Of a DNA stretch of 8,053 nt, positions 1 through 6,134 are shown piece by piece. The DNA is taken from positions 1 through 8,053 of the forward strand of contig SKYZ01000453.1 of the NCBI GenBank assembly GCA_007127625.1. The letters are read 5' to 3'. Numbering within the stretch: position 1 is the stretch's first letter; each line of letters opens with the position of its first letter. The notes beneath the pieces were generated by a model, which did no database searches, was not told where the DNA came from, and saw only the letters and a program-made list of their open reading frames with translations. Origin of the DNA: Aquisalimonas sp. (GTDB taxonomy: Bacteria > Pseudomonadota > Gammaproteobacteria > Nitrococcales > Aquisalimonadaceae). Both the position numbers and the translations under genes were made by a program.

Positions 1-137
1 AGGCCCAGCCACCCGAGCTGATACCAGGGGCCGGGCAACAGCACCGCGAGGCCGCCCAGCGCACCCAGGGCGATCCCGGCACCGGCGGGATAGCGCATCC
101 AGGAACCGGAACCCCTACCTTCCTTCGCCGTTGTCAT
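1..137 (-). CDS. N-terminal fragment of a small membrane protein (partial, runs off the left edge)
   Basis: The minus strand opens with an ATG at 137-135, preceded by GGAG five bases upstream, and stays open for 45 codons to the window edge. The first ~14 residues are polar and basic (MTTAKEGRGSGSWMR). A glycine/alanine/leucine-rich hydrophobic stretch follows at residues ~18-35 and looks like a membrane segment, ending in PGPWYQLGWLG. A short N-terminal tail, one helix and a G-P-x-Y-x-L-G turn recall the N-terminus of membrane proteins carrying a DUF1499 domain. That is only a resemblance, because the diagnostic part lies outside the window. The gene is transcribed divergently from the lipoprotein hydrolase at 260, so the two may share a control region. 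Coding status rests on the ribosome binding site, open frame and hydrophobic profile. Function is unassigned. Confidence 0.6.
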   Translation of the reverse strand, partial: MTTAKEGRGSGSWMRYPAGAGIALGALGGLAVLLPGPWYQLGWLG

Positions 138-259
138 GTTCGCTCCATCCGGGCCTTTACCGGCCAGTCACTTCAGTATCCACGTCTGCGCGTCGCCGGG
201 CCAAGCCCCTGTGACGCCATCGCTGGAAATCCGGCACCATCTCAGGTATCACCGGGACC
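138..259. promoter_or_regulatory. Divergent intergenic region between the membrane protein and the lipoprotein hydrolase
   Basis: These 122 bases separate two divergent start codons, so they should carry promoters for both genes. I found no pair of -35/-10 hexamers with acceptable spacing on either strand and no clear operator palindrome. The only confident element is the GGAG ribosome binding site of the leftward gene at 143-146. On the plus side the ribosome binding site before 260 is weak (GGGA only two bases from the ATG). The call as regulatory is by position only. Confidence 0.3.
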
Positions 260-1279
260 ATGAACGCAATGCTTCGTCGCTCTGCCGCGCGCCTGCTGAT
301 CCCGCTGCTCCTGCTGGCGCTGTCGGCCTGTGGGCCCCACAAGCAGGAAAGCAACCCGCCAGGCCAGCCGCCGCAGCTCGATCCCGGCGTGGCCACCATG
401 CCCGACGGCGCGCGGCTGCCGGTAAGCCGCTGGCGAGCACACACCGACGAGCCGGAGGCCATCATTCTGGGCGTCCACGGCTTCAATGACTACCGGCGCG
501 GCTGGGCGGTGCTGGGCGAGGACCTCCGCGAGCGCGGCATCTCCGTGTACGCTTATGACCAGCGCGGCTTCGGCGCCACCGAACAACGCGGCATCTGGGC
601 GGGTACGGGGGCGCTGACCTCGGATCTCGCCATCATGGCCAATCTGCTGCGGGCGGAATATCCCGACACGCCCCTGTACCTGGCCGGGGAAAGCATGGGC
701 GGCGCCGTCACCCTGGTCACCCAGGCGCGACACCCGGAACTGCCCGTGGAAGGCACTATCCTGCTGGCGCCGGCAGTATGGAGCCGCGGCCACATGCCAT
801 GGTATCAGCGCGCCGGCTTGTGGCTGGCCGCACGCGTGGCGCCGGACCGCAAGCTCACCGGCAGCGGCCTGGAAATCCGCCCTTCGGACAACCGCGACAT
901 GCTCCGGGCCCTGGGCCGCGACCCCCTGATCCAGCGGGGCGCGAGGGCCGATGCCCTGGAAGGCCTGGCCAATCTCATGGACAACGCCCAGACCGCCATC
1001 CCGCAACACCGGGGGCGCACGCTGATCCTCTACGGCGAAAAGGACCAGATCATCCCCCGTCGCCCGACCTGCAACATGTTCCAGCGTCTGCCGAACCCCG
1101 AGCAGTGGCGTGCGGTGCTCTACGCGGAGGGGTATCACATGCTCACGCGGGACCTGCAGGGCGACGTGGTCCGACGCGATATCGGTGACTGGGCACTGAA
1201 CCCCAGCGGGGAACTCTCATCGGGCGAGGAGACGGACCTGGACGGTCGGCTGGGCCGGTTCTGCGGCCGCAGTGCCTGA
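260..1279 (+). CDS. Alpha/beta-hydrolase lipoprotein, monoacylglycerol-lipase-like
   Basis: This 339-residue protein has a lipoprotein signal: basic MNAMLRRSAAR, a hydrophobic core, then the lipobox L-S-A-C with Cys24 as the lipidated residue. The mature protein should sit in the outer membrane or periplasm. A proline-rich linker (about 32-42) leads into an alpha/beta-hydrolase fold of the Hydrolase_4 / serine aminopeptidase S33 type. Landmarks are the oxyanion motif H-G-F at 73-75, the Y-D-Q-R-G-F-G segment at 98-105, the nucleophile elbow GESMGG at 143-148 (Ser145), Asp262 in GEKDQIIP and His293 in GYHML. The complete triad argues for an active lipase or esterase; monoacylglycerol is the likeliest substrate class by family, not shown here. 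Cys271 and Cys335 could form a disulfide after export. The start at 260 is the first ATG after an in-frame stop at 212; ATG at 269 is an alternative. It is a single-gene unit converging on the Nudix gene. Confidence 0.9.
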   Translation: MNAMLRRSAARLLIPLLLLALSACGPHKQESNPPGQPPQLDPGVATMPDGARLPVSRWRAHTDEPEAIILGVHGFNDYRRGWAVLGEDLRERGISVYAYDQRGFGATEQRGIWAGTGALTSDLAIMANLLRAEYPDTPLYLAGESMGGAVTLVTQARHPELPVEGTILLAPAVWSRGHMPWYQRAGLWLAARVAPDRKLTGSGLEIRPSDNRDMLRALGRDPLIQRGARADALEGLANLMDNAQTAIPQHRGRTLILYGEKDQIIPRRPTCNMFQRLPNPEQWRAVLYAEGYHMLTRDLQGDVVRRDIGDWALNPSGELSSGEETDLDGRLGRFCGRSA

Positions 1280-1301
1280 GTGACAGGCTGGACAGGGCAC
1301 T
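1271..1301. terminator. Imperfect inverted repeat between convergent genes (candidate bidirectional terminator)
   Basis: Bases 1271-1278 (AGTGCCTG) can pair with 1293-1301 (CAGGGCACT), with one bulged G at 1295 and a 14-nt loop. The stem overlaps the stop codon of the plus-strand hydrolase (1277-1279) and that of the minus-strand Nudix gene (1300-1302). It is therefore placed where a shared terminator of two convergent genes would be. No T-run follows on either strand, so this is not a classical intrinsic terminator. An alternative small stem, CCTG/CAGG with a 5-nt loop, lies at 1275-1287. Confidence 0.3.
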
Positions 1302-1728
1302 AACGCAGCGGAGCCACCTCACCGGTGGTCAGCCAGCGCAGATAGTCACCGACGATGGTGGCGTGATCGAAGGCGAGCGCGCCGGGGTTGCGGGGATCCA
1401 CGATCTCGATGGCCGCGGCGTCGTCCGCGGCCACCGGTTCGCCGCCGGCATCGGCCACGTACACGCAACTCACCGTATGGCCCCGCGGGTCGCGCGCCGG
1501 GTCGGAGTAGACCCCCAGCAGGCAGACCAGTGTCGCTTGCAGACCCGTTTCCTCATTCGCTTCCCTCAGCGCCGCATGCTCCACCCGTTCGCCGCGATCG
1601 ACGAAGCCGCCGGGAAGCGCCAGGCCATGGGGCGGATTGCGACGGTGAATCAGCACCAGCCGGTACGGGTCACCGTCCAGGCGGATGAGGCAGTCAACGG
1701 TCAGCAGCGGGGTCTCCGGCGCGGGCAT
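1300..1728 (-). CDS. Nudix hydrolase (ADP-ribose pyrophosphatase-like)
   Basis: This 142-residue protein carries a perfect Nudix box (G-x5-E-x7-R-E-U-x-E-E-x-G-U) from Gly41 to Leu63, with E47, R55, E56, E59 and E60 in place to bind metal and hydrolyse a nucleoside diphosphate linked to another moiety. After the box comes GVYSDPARDPRGHTVS (72-87), a segment seen in Nudix enzymes of the ADP-ribose pyrophosphatase-like group. That makes ADP-ribose or a similar substrate plausible, though Nudix substrates are hard to predict. The frame is open back to an ATG at 1785. I prefer the ATG at 1728 (MPAPETPLLTVDCL) because the family starts just before the first beta strand and the extra 19 codons have poor third-position GC. 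No strong ribosome binding site precedes either start. It is the last gene of the leftward block, following the Enzyme I-like gene, and is cytoplasmic. Confidence 0.9.
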   Translation of the reverse strand: MPAPETPLLTVDCLIRLDGDPYRLVLIHRRNPPHGLALPGGFVDRGERVEHAALREANEETGLQATLVCLLGVYSDPARDPRGHTVSCVYVADAGGEPVAADDAAAIEIVDPRNPGALAFDHATIVGDYLRWLTTGEVAPLR

Positions 1729-1741
1729 GGCAGGTCTCGGG

Positions 1742-1792
1742 TTACGCCGACACACGCCGGCGAAAGGCGTCCAGGTCGCGGTCATTGCGCAT
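1742..1792 (-). other. 16-codon frame joined by TGATG to the Enzyme I-like gene; possible displaced C-terminus
   Basis: At the stop of the Enzyme I-like gene the sequence reads TGATG, and a 16-codon frame (MRNDRDLDAFRRRVSA) runs from there to TAA at 1742-1744, 13 bases before the Nudix start. Third positions are mostly G or C, as in the real genes around it. The same frame is open far upstream and, before the ATG, reads ATTAALDQHL-like sequence. The tail therefore looks more like the natural helical C-terminus of the upstream protein, put out of frame by a one-base loss near 1824, than an independent peptide gene. Both readings are inference. Confidence 0.3.
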
Positions 1793-3081
1793 CAGATGCT
1801 GGTCCAGGGCAGCGGTGGTCGCGTCTCCGCATCCAGCCCCAGCAGGTCGCGCACCGCTTCGGAGTTCTCCGCCGCACACACTGCCGCCGCCTGCTGGCGC
1901 GCCTGCGCCGTGTCCGTGGCCTGCACCACCCGCGCCAGCGTGGGGATGAGCCGCGGCGCCATGGAAAAGCGGCGGTAACCGAGCCCCAGCAGTAGCGGCA
2001 GCACGCCGGGGAGCTGCTGGAGCAAACCGCAGAGCTGCACCGCCTGCTGATCCGGACCGGCGAGATCGGCGATGGTCCGCAGAAAACGGAGCAACGGTGG
2101 TGAATAGGGATCCAGATACCCGGCGACCTCGGGGATGTCCCGATCGGCGCCGAACAGGCACTGCATCAGGTCATTGCAGCCGATGGACACCAGCTCCGCC
2201 CGCCGGCGCCACTCCGGCATGGCCAGCGCCGCCGCCGGCGTTTCCGCCATGATGCCCACGGGCACCGACGCGGGCAACCAGGCCGAGAGCTGATGATGCC
2301 AGTGGCGGAATTCTTCGGGGCTGGCGACATAGGGGATGAGAACACGGATATCGTGATCCCGCGCCAGCTCGGCAATGGCCGTGGCCTGGGCCCGGACGAC
2401 ACTGCGCACCGGCTCCACTCCGAAAAGCCGCGATCCCTGCATGCCCAGCAGCCCTGCCATGCCGGCCATTTCGCCAAGCCAGGGCGGCCGCTTGTCCACC
2501 GAAATGTCCAGCAGGCGCAGGGTCACGGGCAGCGGCGCGGCGGCCCGGCAGATGGCACCGATACTGTCGATGTAGAAGGCGGAATCGGGCTGATGCCCGT
2601 GGGGTGGTGTCAGGTACTCGGTGCGGACCATGCCCACCCCGGCGGCGCCCACATCCAGCGCCTCCCGGGCCCCCTGCTCTCCGGTGATACTCGCGCGCAG
2701 TTCCACGGCGTCGCCATCGCTGGTCAGCACCGGCTCGCCAGGGCGCAGGCCCAGGACGCCACCGTCCTCACGGGCCCGCGCGCCGTTCGCCGGCTCGATC
2801 CGGCCGTCGCCGCCATCGAGGCGCAGCCGGTCGCCGGTCCGCAGTTCCTCCGCCTGGCGGCGGCCGATGATCACCGTGGGTACGCCCAGCCCCTGGAGCT
2901 GGCTCATGGGATGCGACAGTGGCGCGCCGCCGACGACGAGCAGCCCCGCCGGCCGACCCTCCAGGCGCTCCACGTCGGCATAGTCGATCAGCAACAACTC
3001 CCCGGCGCCGGCACGGTGGAACTCCTTGCTGAGTTCGCCCTCGGCGACTCCCGGGACGAACGGCATGGCTTGAATGGTCAT
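1792..3081 (-). CDS. PTS Enzyme I-like PEP-utilising protein lacking the HPr-binding domain
   Basis: The protein has 429 residues, against about 575 for Enzyme I (PtsI). PtsI transfers phosphate from PEP to HPr through an active-site histidine. Here a PtsI-like first strand (MPFVPGVAEGELSKEF) is followed almost at once by the phosphohistidine domain (GGAPLSHP, His57); the helical HPr-binding insertion is absent. The PEP-binding barrel is present: GVGMVRTE at 148-155, LRLLDISVDK at 188-197 (PtsI has a GGDK ending), IMAETPAAA at 277-285, SIGCNDLMQ at 299-307, ADR at 312-314, and Cys351 in LCG where PtsI has its catalytic CGELAGD; the acidic part of that loop is lost. The Arg pair of the PtsI LGWRAIR segment is reduced to one. 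The start at 3081 is fixed by AAGGA six bases upstream; ATG at 3120 lacks this. It is probably cytoplasmic and its partner is unknown. It could be a catalytically weakened or regulatory paralogue. The 3' end may be frameshifted. Confidence 0.85.
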   Translation of the reverse strand: MTIQAMPFVPGVAEGELSKEFHRAGAGELLLIDYADVERLEGRPAGLLVVGGAPLSHPMSQLQGLGVPTVIIGRRQAEELRTGDRLRLDGGDGRIEPANGARAREDGGVLGLRPGEPVLTSDGDAVELRASITGEQGAREALDVGAAGVGMVRTEYLTPPHGHQPDSAFYIDSIGAICRAAAPLPVTLRLLDISVDKRPPWLGEMAGMAGLLGMQGSRLFGVEPVRSVVRAQATAIAELARDHDIRVLIPYVASPEEFRHWHHQLSAWLPASVPVGIMAETPAAALAMPEWRRRAELVSIGCNDLMQCLFGADRDIPEVAGYLDPYSPPLLRFLRTIADLAGPDQQAVQLCGLLQQLPGVLPLLLGLGYRRFSMAPRLIPTLARVVQATDTAQARQQAAAVCAAENSEAVRDLLGLDAETRPPLPWTSI

Positions 3082-3087
3082 GAACGA

Positions 3088-3092
3088 TCCTT
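3088..3092 (-). promoter_or_regulatory. Ribosome binding site of the Enzyme I-like gene
   Basis: The minus strand reads AAGGA six bases before the ATG at 3081. It is the strongest Shine-Dalgarno match in the block and decides the start at 3081 over the upstream in-frame ATG at 3120. It also shows that this gene is translated independently after the 89-nt gap. Confidence 0.7.
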
Positions 3093-3170
3093 GGTCCGGG
3101 TCTTCGCAAGGCGGCGGCATCCGGATCCATCGGCGGCCCCCACAACGGCGGCTTCGTGTATCGGCCGCTC

Positions 3171-4091
3171 TTATTCTAGGGTGGCGGCACGGTTAGCGTC
3201 ATGCTGCGGCGCCGTGTAGTCCAGTTCCGGTGACAGCCGGCGCAGCGCAGTCGGGGGGTCGACGAGGAAGCGCTCGCCCAGGACAACGACACCCAGGGGG
3301 TCACCGGCATCGATGCGCAGGTGCAGCCGCCCCGGTACATGCACGAACCGCCGCAGGGCCTCGACGCTGGAATCCAGCTGCGGGTCACCCCACTCGGCCG
3401 CTGCCCAGTCCAGTTCACCCAGCAGATTGCCGGCCAGGGTCCGGCCGGTCATGCCGCGCTCCCGGGCCAGTTGCTGCAGAACGCTGGTAAACAGACCGCG
3501 ATCCTGCCACTCACCTTCCAGGCCGACCAGTTCCAGCCCCGACGCCGGCCCGTCGTAGGGATGATCCAGCATGCCCATGGGCTGCAGGTAGAACCGCCCC
3601 TGCAGACTGATGCGATCCCCGGAATGCAACTCCACGGTAAACTCGTCGATCCACAGCGCCTGGCTGTCCTGGTCGAAGCGCATCTCCAGGGTGATGTCCC
3701 CGACCACGGGCCCGTTGAGGCCGGCCTCCAGCACATCCAGCGTCCGCGGCCAGCCGCCGCGTACCCAGTAGACATCGTGGAACTGCACCCGCAGGTGCTC
3801 CGGCAACGGGGTGCCTCTGCTGTACTCCCGCACACTCACCCGGCGCACCCGGGCATCCGGGAACAAGCCCTCACCCACGATGAGCAGATCGTGGATGGCA
3901 GCGGTGCGCTCCAGCGGGTTCACGGTCACGGCGCGATAACGGGCATTCACCTGTGCCGGCAGATCGGCCAGTCGGGCATTCACCGCGTCAGCAACCCGGT
4001 ACTCCAGGTACCGCTGCCCGCCGAACAGCGCTGCTCCCGCCAGCACGCCGAGAGTCACCACCACCAGCATGGCGCGGATGGCCTGCCGCAT
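3171..4091 (-). CDS. Unrecognised membrane-anchored, probably periplasmic protein
   Basis: I do not recognise this 306-residue protein. Residues ~8-25 form one hydrophobic segment after MRQAIR, fitting a signal anchor or uncleaved signal with the rest in the periplasm. The complete absence of cysteine is compatible with that. Residues 26-50 are a charged, probably helical stretch. From about 53 on, the pattern is alternating beta-like strands with blocks such as VNPLERTAAIHDLLI (57-71), GDITLEMRFD (131-140), ISLQGRFYL (161-169) and RLHLRIDAGDPLGVVVLG (255-272). The strand-after-strand look, and a first block of the form NP-x8-hDL, faintly recall AsmA/DUF748-like envelope proteins, but this is a weak resemblance. 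The ATG overlaps the pgpA stop by one base (TGATG), with a G-rich run upstream, so translation is probably coupled to PgpA. An envelope role is only suggested by that context. Confidence 0.75.
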   Translation of the reverse strand: MRQAIRAMLVVVTLGVLAGAALFGGQRYLEYRVADAVNARLADLPAQVNARYRAVTVNPLERTAAIHDLLIVGEGLFPDARVRRVSVREYSRGTPLPEHLRVQFHDVYWVRGGWPRTLDVLEAGLNGPVVGDITLEMRFDQDSQALWIDEFTVELHSGDRISLQGRFYLQPMGMLDHPYDGPASGLELVGLEGEWQDRGLFTSVLQQLARERGMTGRTLAGNLLGELDWAAAEWGDPQLDSSVEALRRFVHVPGRLHLRIDAGDPLGVVVLGERFLVDPPTALRRLSPELDYTAPQHDANRAATLE

Positions 4092-4591
4092 CAGGCCCCC
4101 AGCAACCAGGCCAGCAACTGCAGCAGGACCAGCGCGTAGATCCCGGCGAGGATGTCATCCACCATGATGCCCAGGCCACCGCCCACGCGTCGGTCCAGCC
4201 AGCCGATGGGCCACGGCTTGAGCACGTCGAACACCCGGAACAGCACGAATCCCAGTACCACCCACAACACCCCCACAGGTGCAGCGACCATGGTCACCAG
4301 GAAGCCTGCCACCTCGTCCCAGACAATGGCCGGATGATCGTGCACACCGAAATCCCGCGCTGCACGGTCACAGATCCAGATGCCCGCAATGATGGCCACC
4401 AGGGTGCCCAGCAGGTAGCCCCACGGGGGCAGCGGCAGCAGCAGGAGGTAGACGGCGATGCCGGCCAGGGTGCCCACGGTCCCCGGCGCCTTCGGCGCCA
4501 GGCCGGTGCCAAACCCCAGCGCCAGAAAGTGCACCGGATTGGTCAGGCGGGCACGACCGGCCAGGCTGGGGACGTGCTCGGACTTGGCCAT
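4091..4591 (-). CDS. pgpA: Phosphatidylglycerophosphatase A
   Basis: This inner-membrane enzyme removes phosphate from phosphatidylglycerophosphate to give phosphatidylglycerol (EC 3.1.3.27). The 166-residue length is normal for the family. PgpA-specific motifs run along the whole protein: FGTGLAPKAPGTVGTL at 27-42, the acidic VHDHPAIVWDE at 83-93 (metal and substrate binding), FRVFDVLKPWPI at 118-129, and GGLGIMVDD at 138-146. Four hydrophobic segments lie at about 43-52, 58-74, 95-120 and 147-165. The ATG at 4591 follows GGAG by six bases, and that ribosome binding site overlaps the end of thiL; the gap to thiL is 3 nt. The thiL-pgpA pairing is common in Gammaproteobacteria. Its stop codon is fused to the start of the next gene. 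Confidence 0.96.
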   Translation of the reverse strand: MAKSEHVPSLAGRARLTNPVHFLALGFGTGLAPKAPGTVGTLAGIAVYLLLLPLPPWGYLLGTLVAIIAGIWICDRAARDFGVHDHPAIVWDEVAGFLVTMVAAPVGVLWVVLGFVLFRVFDVLKPWPIGWLDRRVGGGLGIMVDDILAGIYALVLLQLLAWLLGA

Positions 4592-4594
4592 GGC

Positions 4595-5560
4595 TTACTC
4601 CGGAAAGTGCCGGTAACCGGTGGATTCCAGCGACACGGGAGAGTTGTCCGACCGTACGAGGCGCAGACCGGGTTCCTGCTGCACGGTGCCAACCCGGGTC
4701 AGGGCGACACCCAGGCGACTCGCCAGGGCGTCCAGCTGGTGCAGCCGTGAACGCGGCAGGGTGAAACAGAGCTCGTAGTCGTCGCCGCCGTTGAGGGCGT
4801 TGAGCCACTGGCGCTGTCGGCCGCCGAAACGTATGCCCGGCTCGGACAGGGGCAGCCGGTCCACGTCCAGGGTGGCTCCGACCCCGCTGGCCTCCAGCAA
4901 ATGGCTCAGATCCGCGGCCAGACCATCGGAGACGTCGATGGCGGCGGTGGCGAGACCGCGCAGGGAACGCCCCAGGCTCACCCGCGGGGTCGGCCGATGC
5001 AGACGGTTGACCAGGTAGGCGACATCGTCGTCTTCGCGATCGGCCCGACCGCGCCAGAGTTTGAGGCCAAGGGCGGCATCACCCAGGGTCCCGCTGACCA
5101 CCACGGCGTCCCCGGGCCGCGCCCCCCGGCGCCGCAGGGCCGCACCCTGGGGCAGGAATCCGGCCACCTGGATGGTGATGGTCAACGGACCGCGGGCCAC
5201 GTCACCACCCACCAGGCGCATCTGGTGGTAGCGGGCGAGACCACCCAGGCCGTGGCTGAATCCCTGGAGCCAGGCACGGTCGACGTCGGGCATCACCAGC
5301 GCCAGCTGCAGCCAGGCGGGCTCGGCGCCCATGGCGGCCAGATCACTGAGATTGACCGCCAGGGCCTTGTCGCCGACCGCGTCGGCCGGCGCATTCTCGG
5401 GAAAGTGGACACCGGCCACCTGCGTGTCAGTGGCCATCACCAGCGCCTGGCCCTGGGCGGGCTGGACGATGGCGCCATCATCACCGACGCCGAGCAACAC
5501 ATCGTTACGGCGGCTGCCGAGATCGCCGAAGTAGGTCCGGATCAACTCGAATTCCGTCAT
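4595..5560 (-). CDS. thiL: Thiamine-monophosphate kinase
   Basis: ThiL phosphorylates thiamine monophosphate with ATP to thiamine diphosphate, the last step of the cofactor pathway (EC 2.7.4.16), in the cytoplasm. The protein has 321 residues, normal for the family, and is complete. Motifs of the ThiL/PurM-type ATP-binding fold are GVGDDGA at 24-30 (metal-binding aspartates), MATDTQVAGVHF at 42-53, NLSDLAAMGA at 70-79, GGD at 118-120, GDAVVVSGTLGDAA from 150, DVSDGL at 209-214 and NGGDDYEL at 257-264. The ATG at 5560 begins the family-typical MTEFELI, with a GGGGG run about nine bases upstream. The same frame stays open further upstream through nusB, but that part is out-of-frame shadow. It sits 34 nt after nusB and 3 nt before pgpA. 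No TPP riboswitch is visible in front of it. Confidence 0.96.
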   Translation of the reverse strand: MTEFELIRTYFGDLGSRRNDVLLGVGDDGAIVQPAQGQALVMATDTQVAGVHFPENAPADAVGDKALAVNLSDLAAMGAEPAWLQLALVMPDVDRAWLQGFSHGLGGLARYHQMRLVGGDVARGPLTITIQVAGFLPQGAALRRRGARPGDAVVVSGTLGDAALGLKLWRGRADREDDDVAYLVNRLHRPTPRVSLGRSLRGLATAAIDVSDGLAADLSHLLEASGVGATLDVDRLPLSEPGIRFGGRQRQWLNALNGGDDYELCFTLPRSRLHQLDALASRLGVALTRVGTVQQEPGLRLVRSDNSPVSLESTGYRHFPE

Positions 5561-5594
5561 GCGGGATGCCCCCGGTAACTGGTGGTGCCGACAC

Positions 5595-6131
5595 TCAGCG
5601 TCGCTGGCGACCGACCTCCGCCATGCGCATGCCGTGGCTGCGGGCCACTTTGTCCAGCACGCCGTTGATGTACTTGTGGCTCGCCTCGGCGCCGAACGCC
5701 TTGGCCAGTTCCACCGCTTCAGTGATGACCACGCGGTAGGGGATGTCCAGGCGCTCGTTGAGCTCGTAAGTGCCCATGCGCAGCACCAGCCGCTCCACCG
5801 GGTCGAGGCTCGCCATGGCGCGGTCCAGGTGCGGGTTGATCTGTGCGTCCCACTCCTCCATGCGATCCAGCACCCCGTGGAGCAACTCGCGGAACAGGAC
5901 CAGGTCCGTATCGGCCATGTCCAGCGCTTCTTCCATTTCGCGGTCCGGCTCCACCGCCGGCGGGGCACTGTCCCGGCCCGAGGCCTCGGCCTCATCGTCA
6001 GGAAGAAACTGGCCCTCGATGTCCCGTGCGCTCTGTCCGGTGAGCTGCCACTGGTAGAGCGCCTGCAGGGCGCGCTGGCGCGCCGCCCGCCTCTGGCGGT
6101 TGTGATCGTGTCTGTGACCGCGTCGCGCCAT
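5595..6131 (-). CDS. nusB: Transcription antitermination factor NusB with an acidic insertion
   Basis: NusB binds boxA RNA with NusE (ribosomal protein S10) in antitermination complexes on rRNA operons. The recognisable core includes RRAARQRALQALYQWQL (14-30), VLFRELLHGVLD (78-89), LDPVERLVLRMGTYEL (109-124), and the hallmark IPYRVVITEAVELAKAFGAE and SHKYINGVLDKVA (130-163). At 178 residues it is longer than the ~139 of the E. coli protein. The excess is a basic His/Arg-rich N-terminus (MARRGHRHDHNRQ) and about 25 extra residues around 44-72, rich in Asp, Glu and Pro, between the first helices. The start at 6131 lies three bases after the ribH stop, so translation is probably coupled, and no strong ribosome binding site is seen. 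The position after ribH is the classic gammaproteobacterial arrangement. Confidence 0.95.
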   Translation of the reverse strand: MARRGHRHDHNRQRRAARQRALQALYQWQLTGQSARDIEGQFLPDDEAEASGRDSAPPAVEPDREMEEALDMADTDLVLFRELLHGVLDRMEEWDAQINPHLDRAMASLDPVERLVLRMGTYELNERLDIPYRVVITEAVELAKAFGAEASHKYINGVLDKVARSHGMRMAEVGRQRR

Positions 6132-6134
6132 GGA

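Noticed and set aside
242..1138. 298-residue open frame on the minus strand across the hydrolase
   Set aside because: The plus-strand frame has a complete lipobox and catalytic triad; the minus frame is a shadow created by high GC with no recognisable motif.
1729..1785. Nineteen-codon N-terminal extension of the Nudix protein from an ATG at 1785
   Set aside because: No ribosome binding site, atypical codon third positions, and the family begins at about the ATG at 1728.
3148..3168. GCGGC/GCCGC stem with an 11-nt loop just after the stop of the unassigned protein
   Set aside because: Only five pairs and no T-run on the minus strand; in such GC-rich DNA this is expected by chance, so it is not called a terminator.
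2293..3219. 308-residue open frame on the plus strand opposite the Enzyme I-like gene
   Set aside because: The minus frame carries all the PEP-utilising motifs; the plus frame shows shadow composition (His, Gln, Gly, Arg rich) and no domain.
5561..5995. Long in-frame extension upstream of thiL that would give a 466-residue protein
   Set aside because: It lies antiparallel-free but out of frame over nusB, has Trp/Arg/Ser-rich low-complexity sequence typical of a shadow frame, and matches no ThiL architecture.
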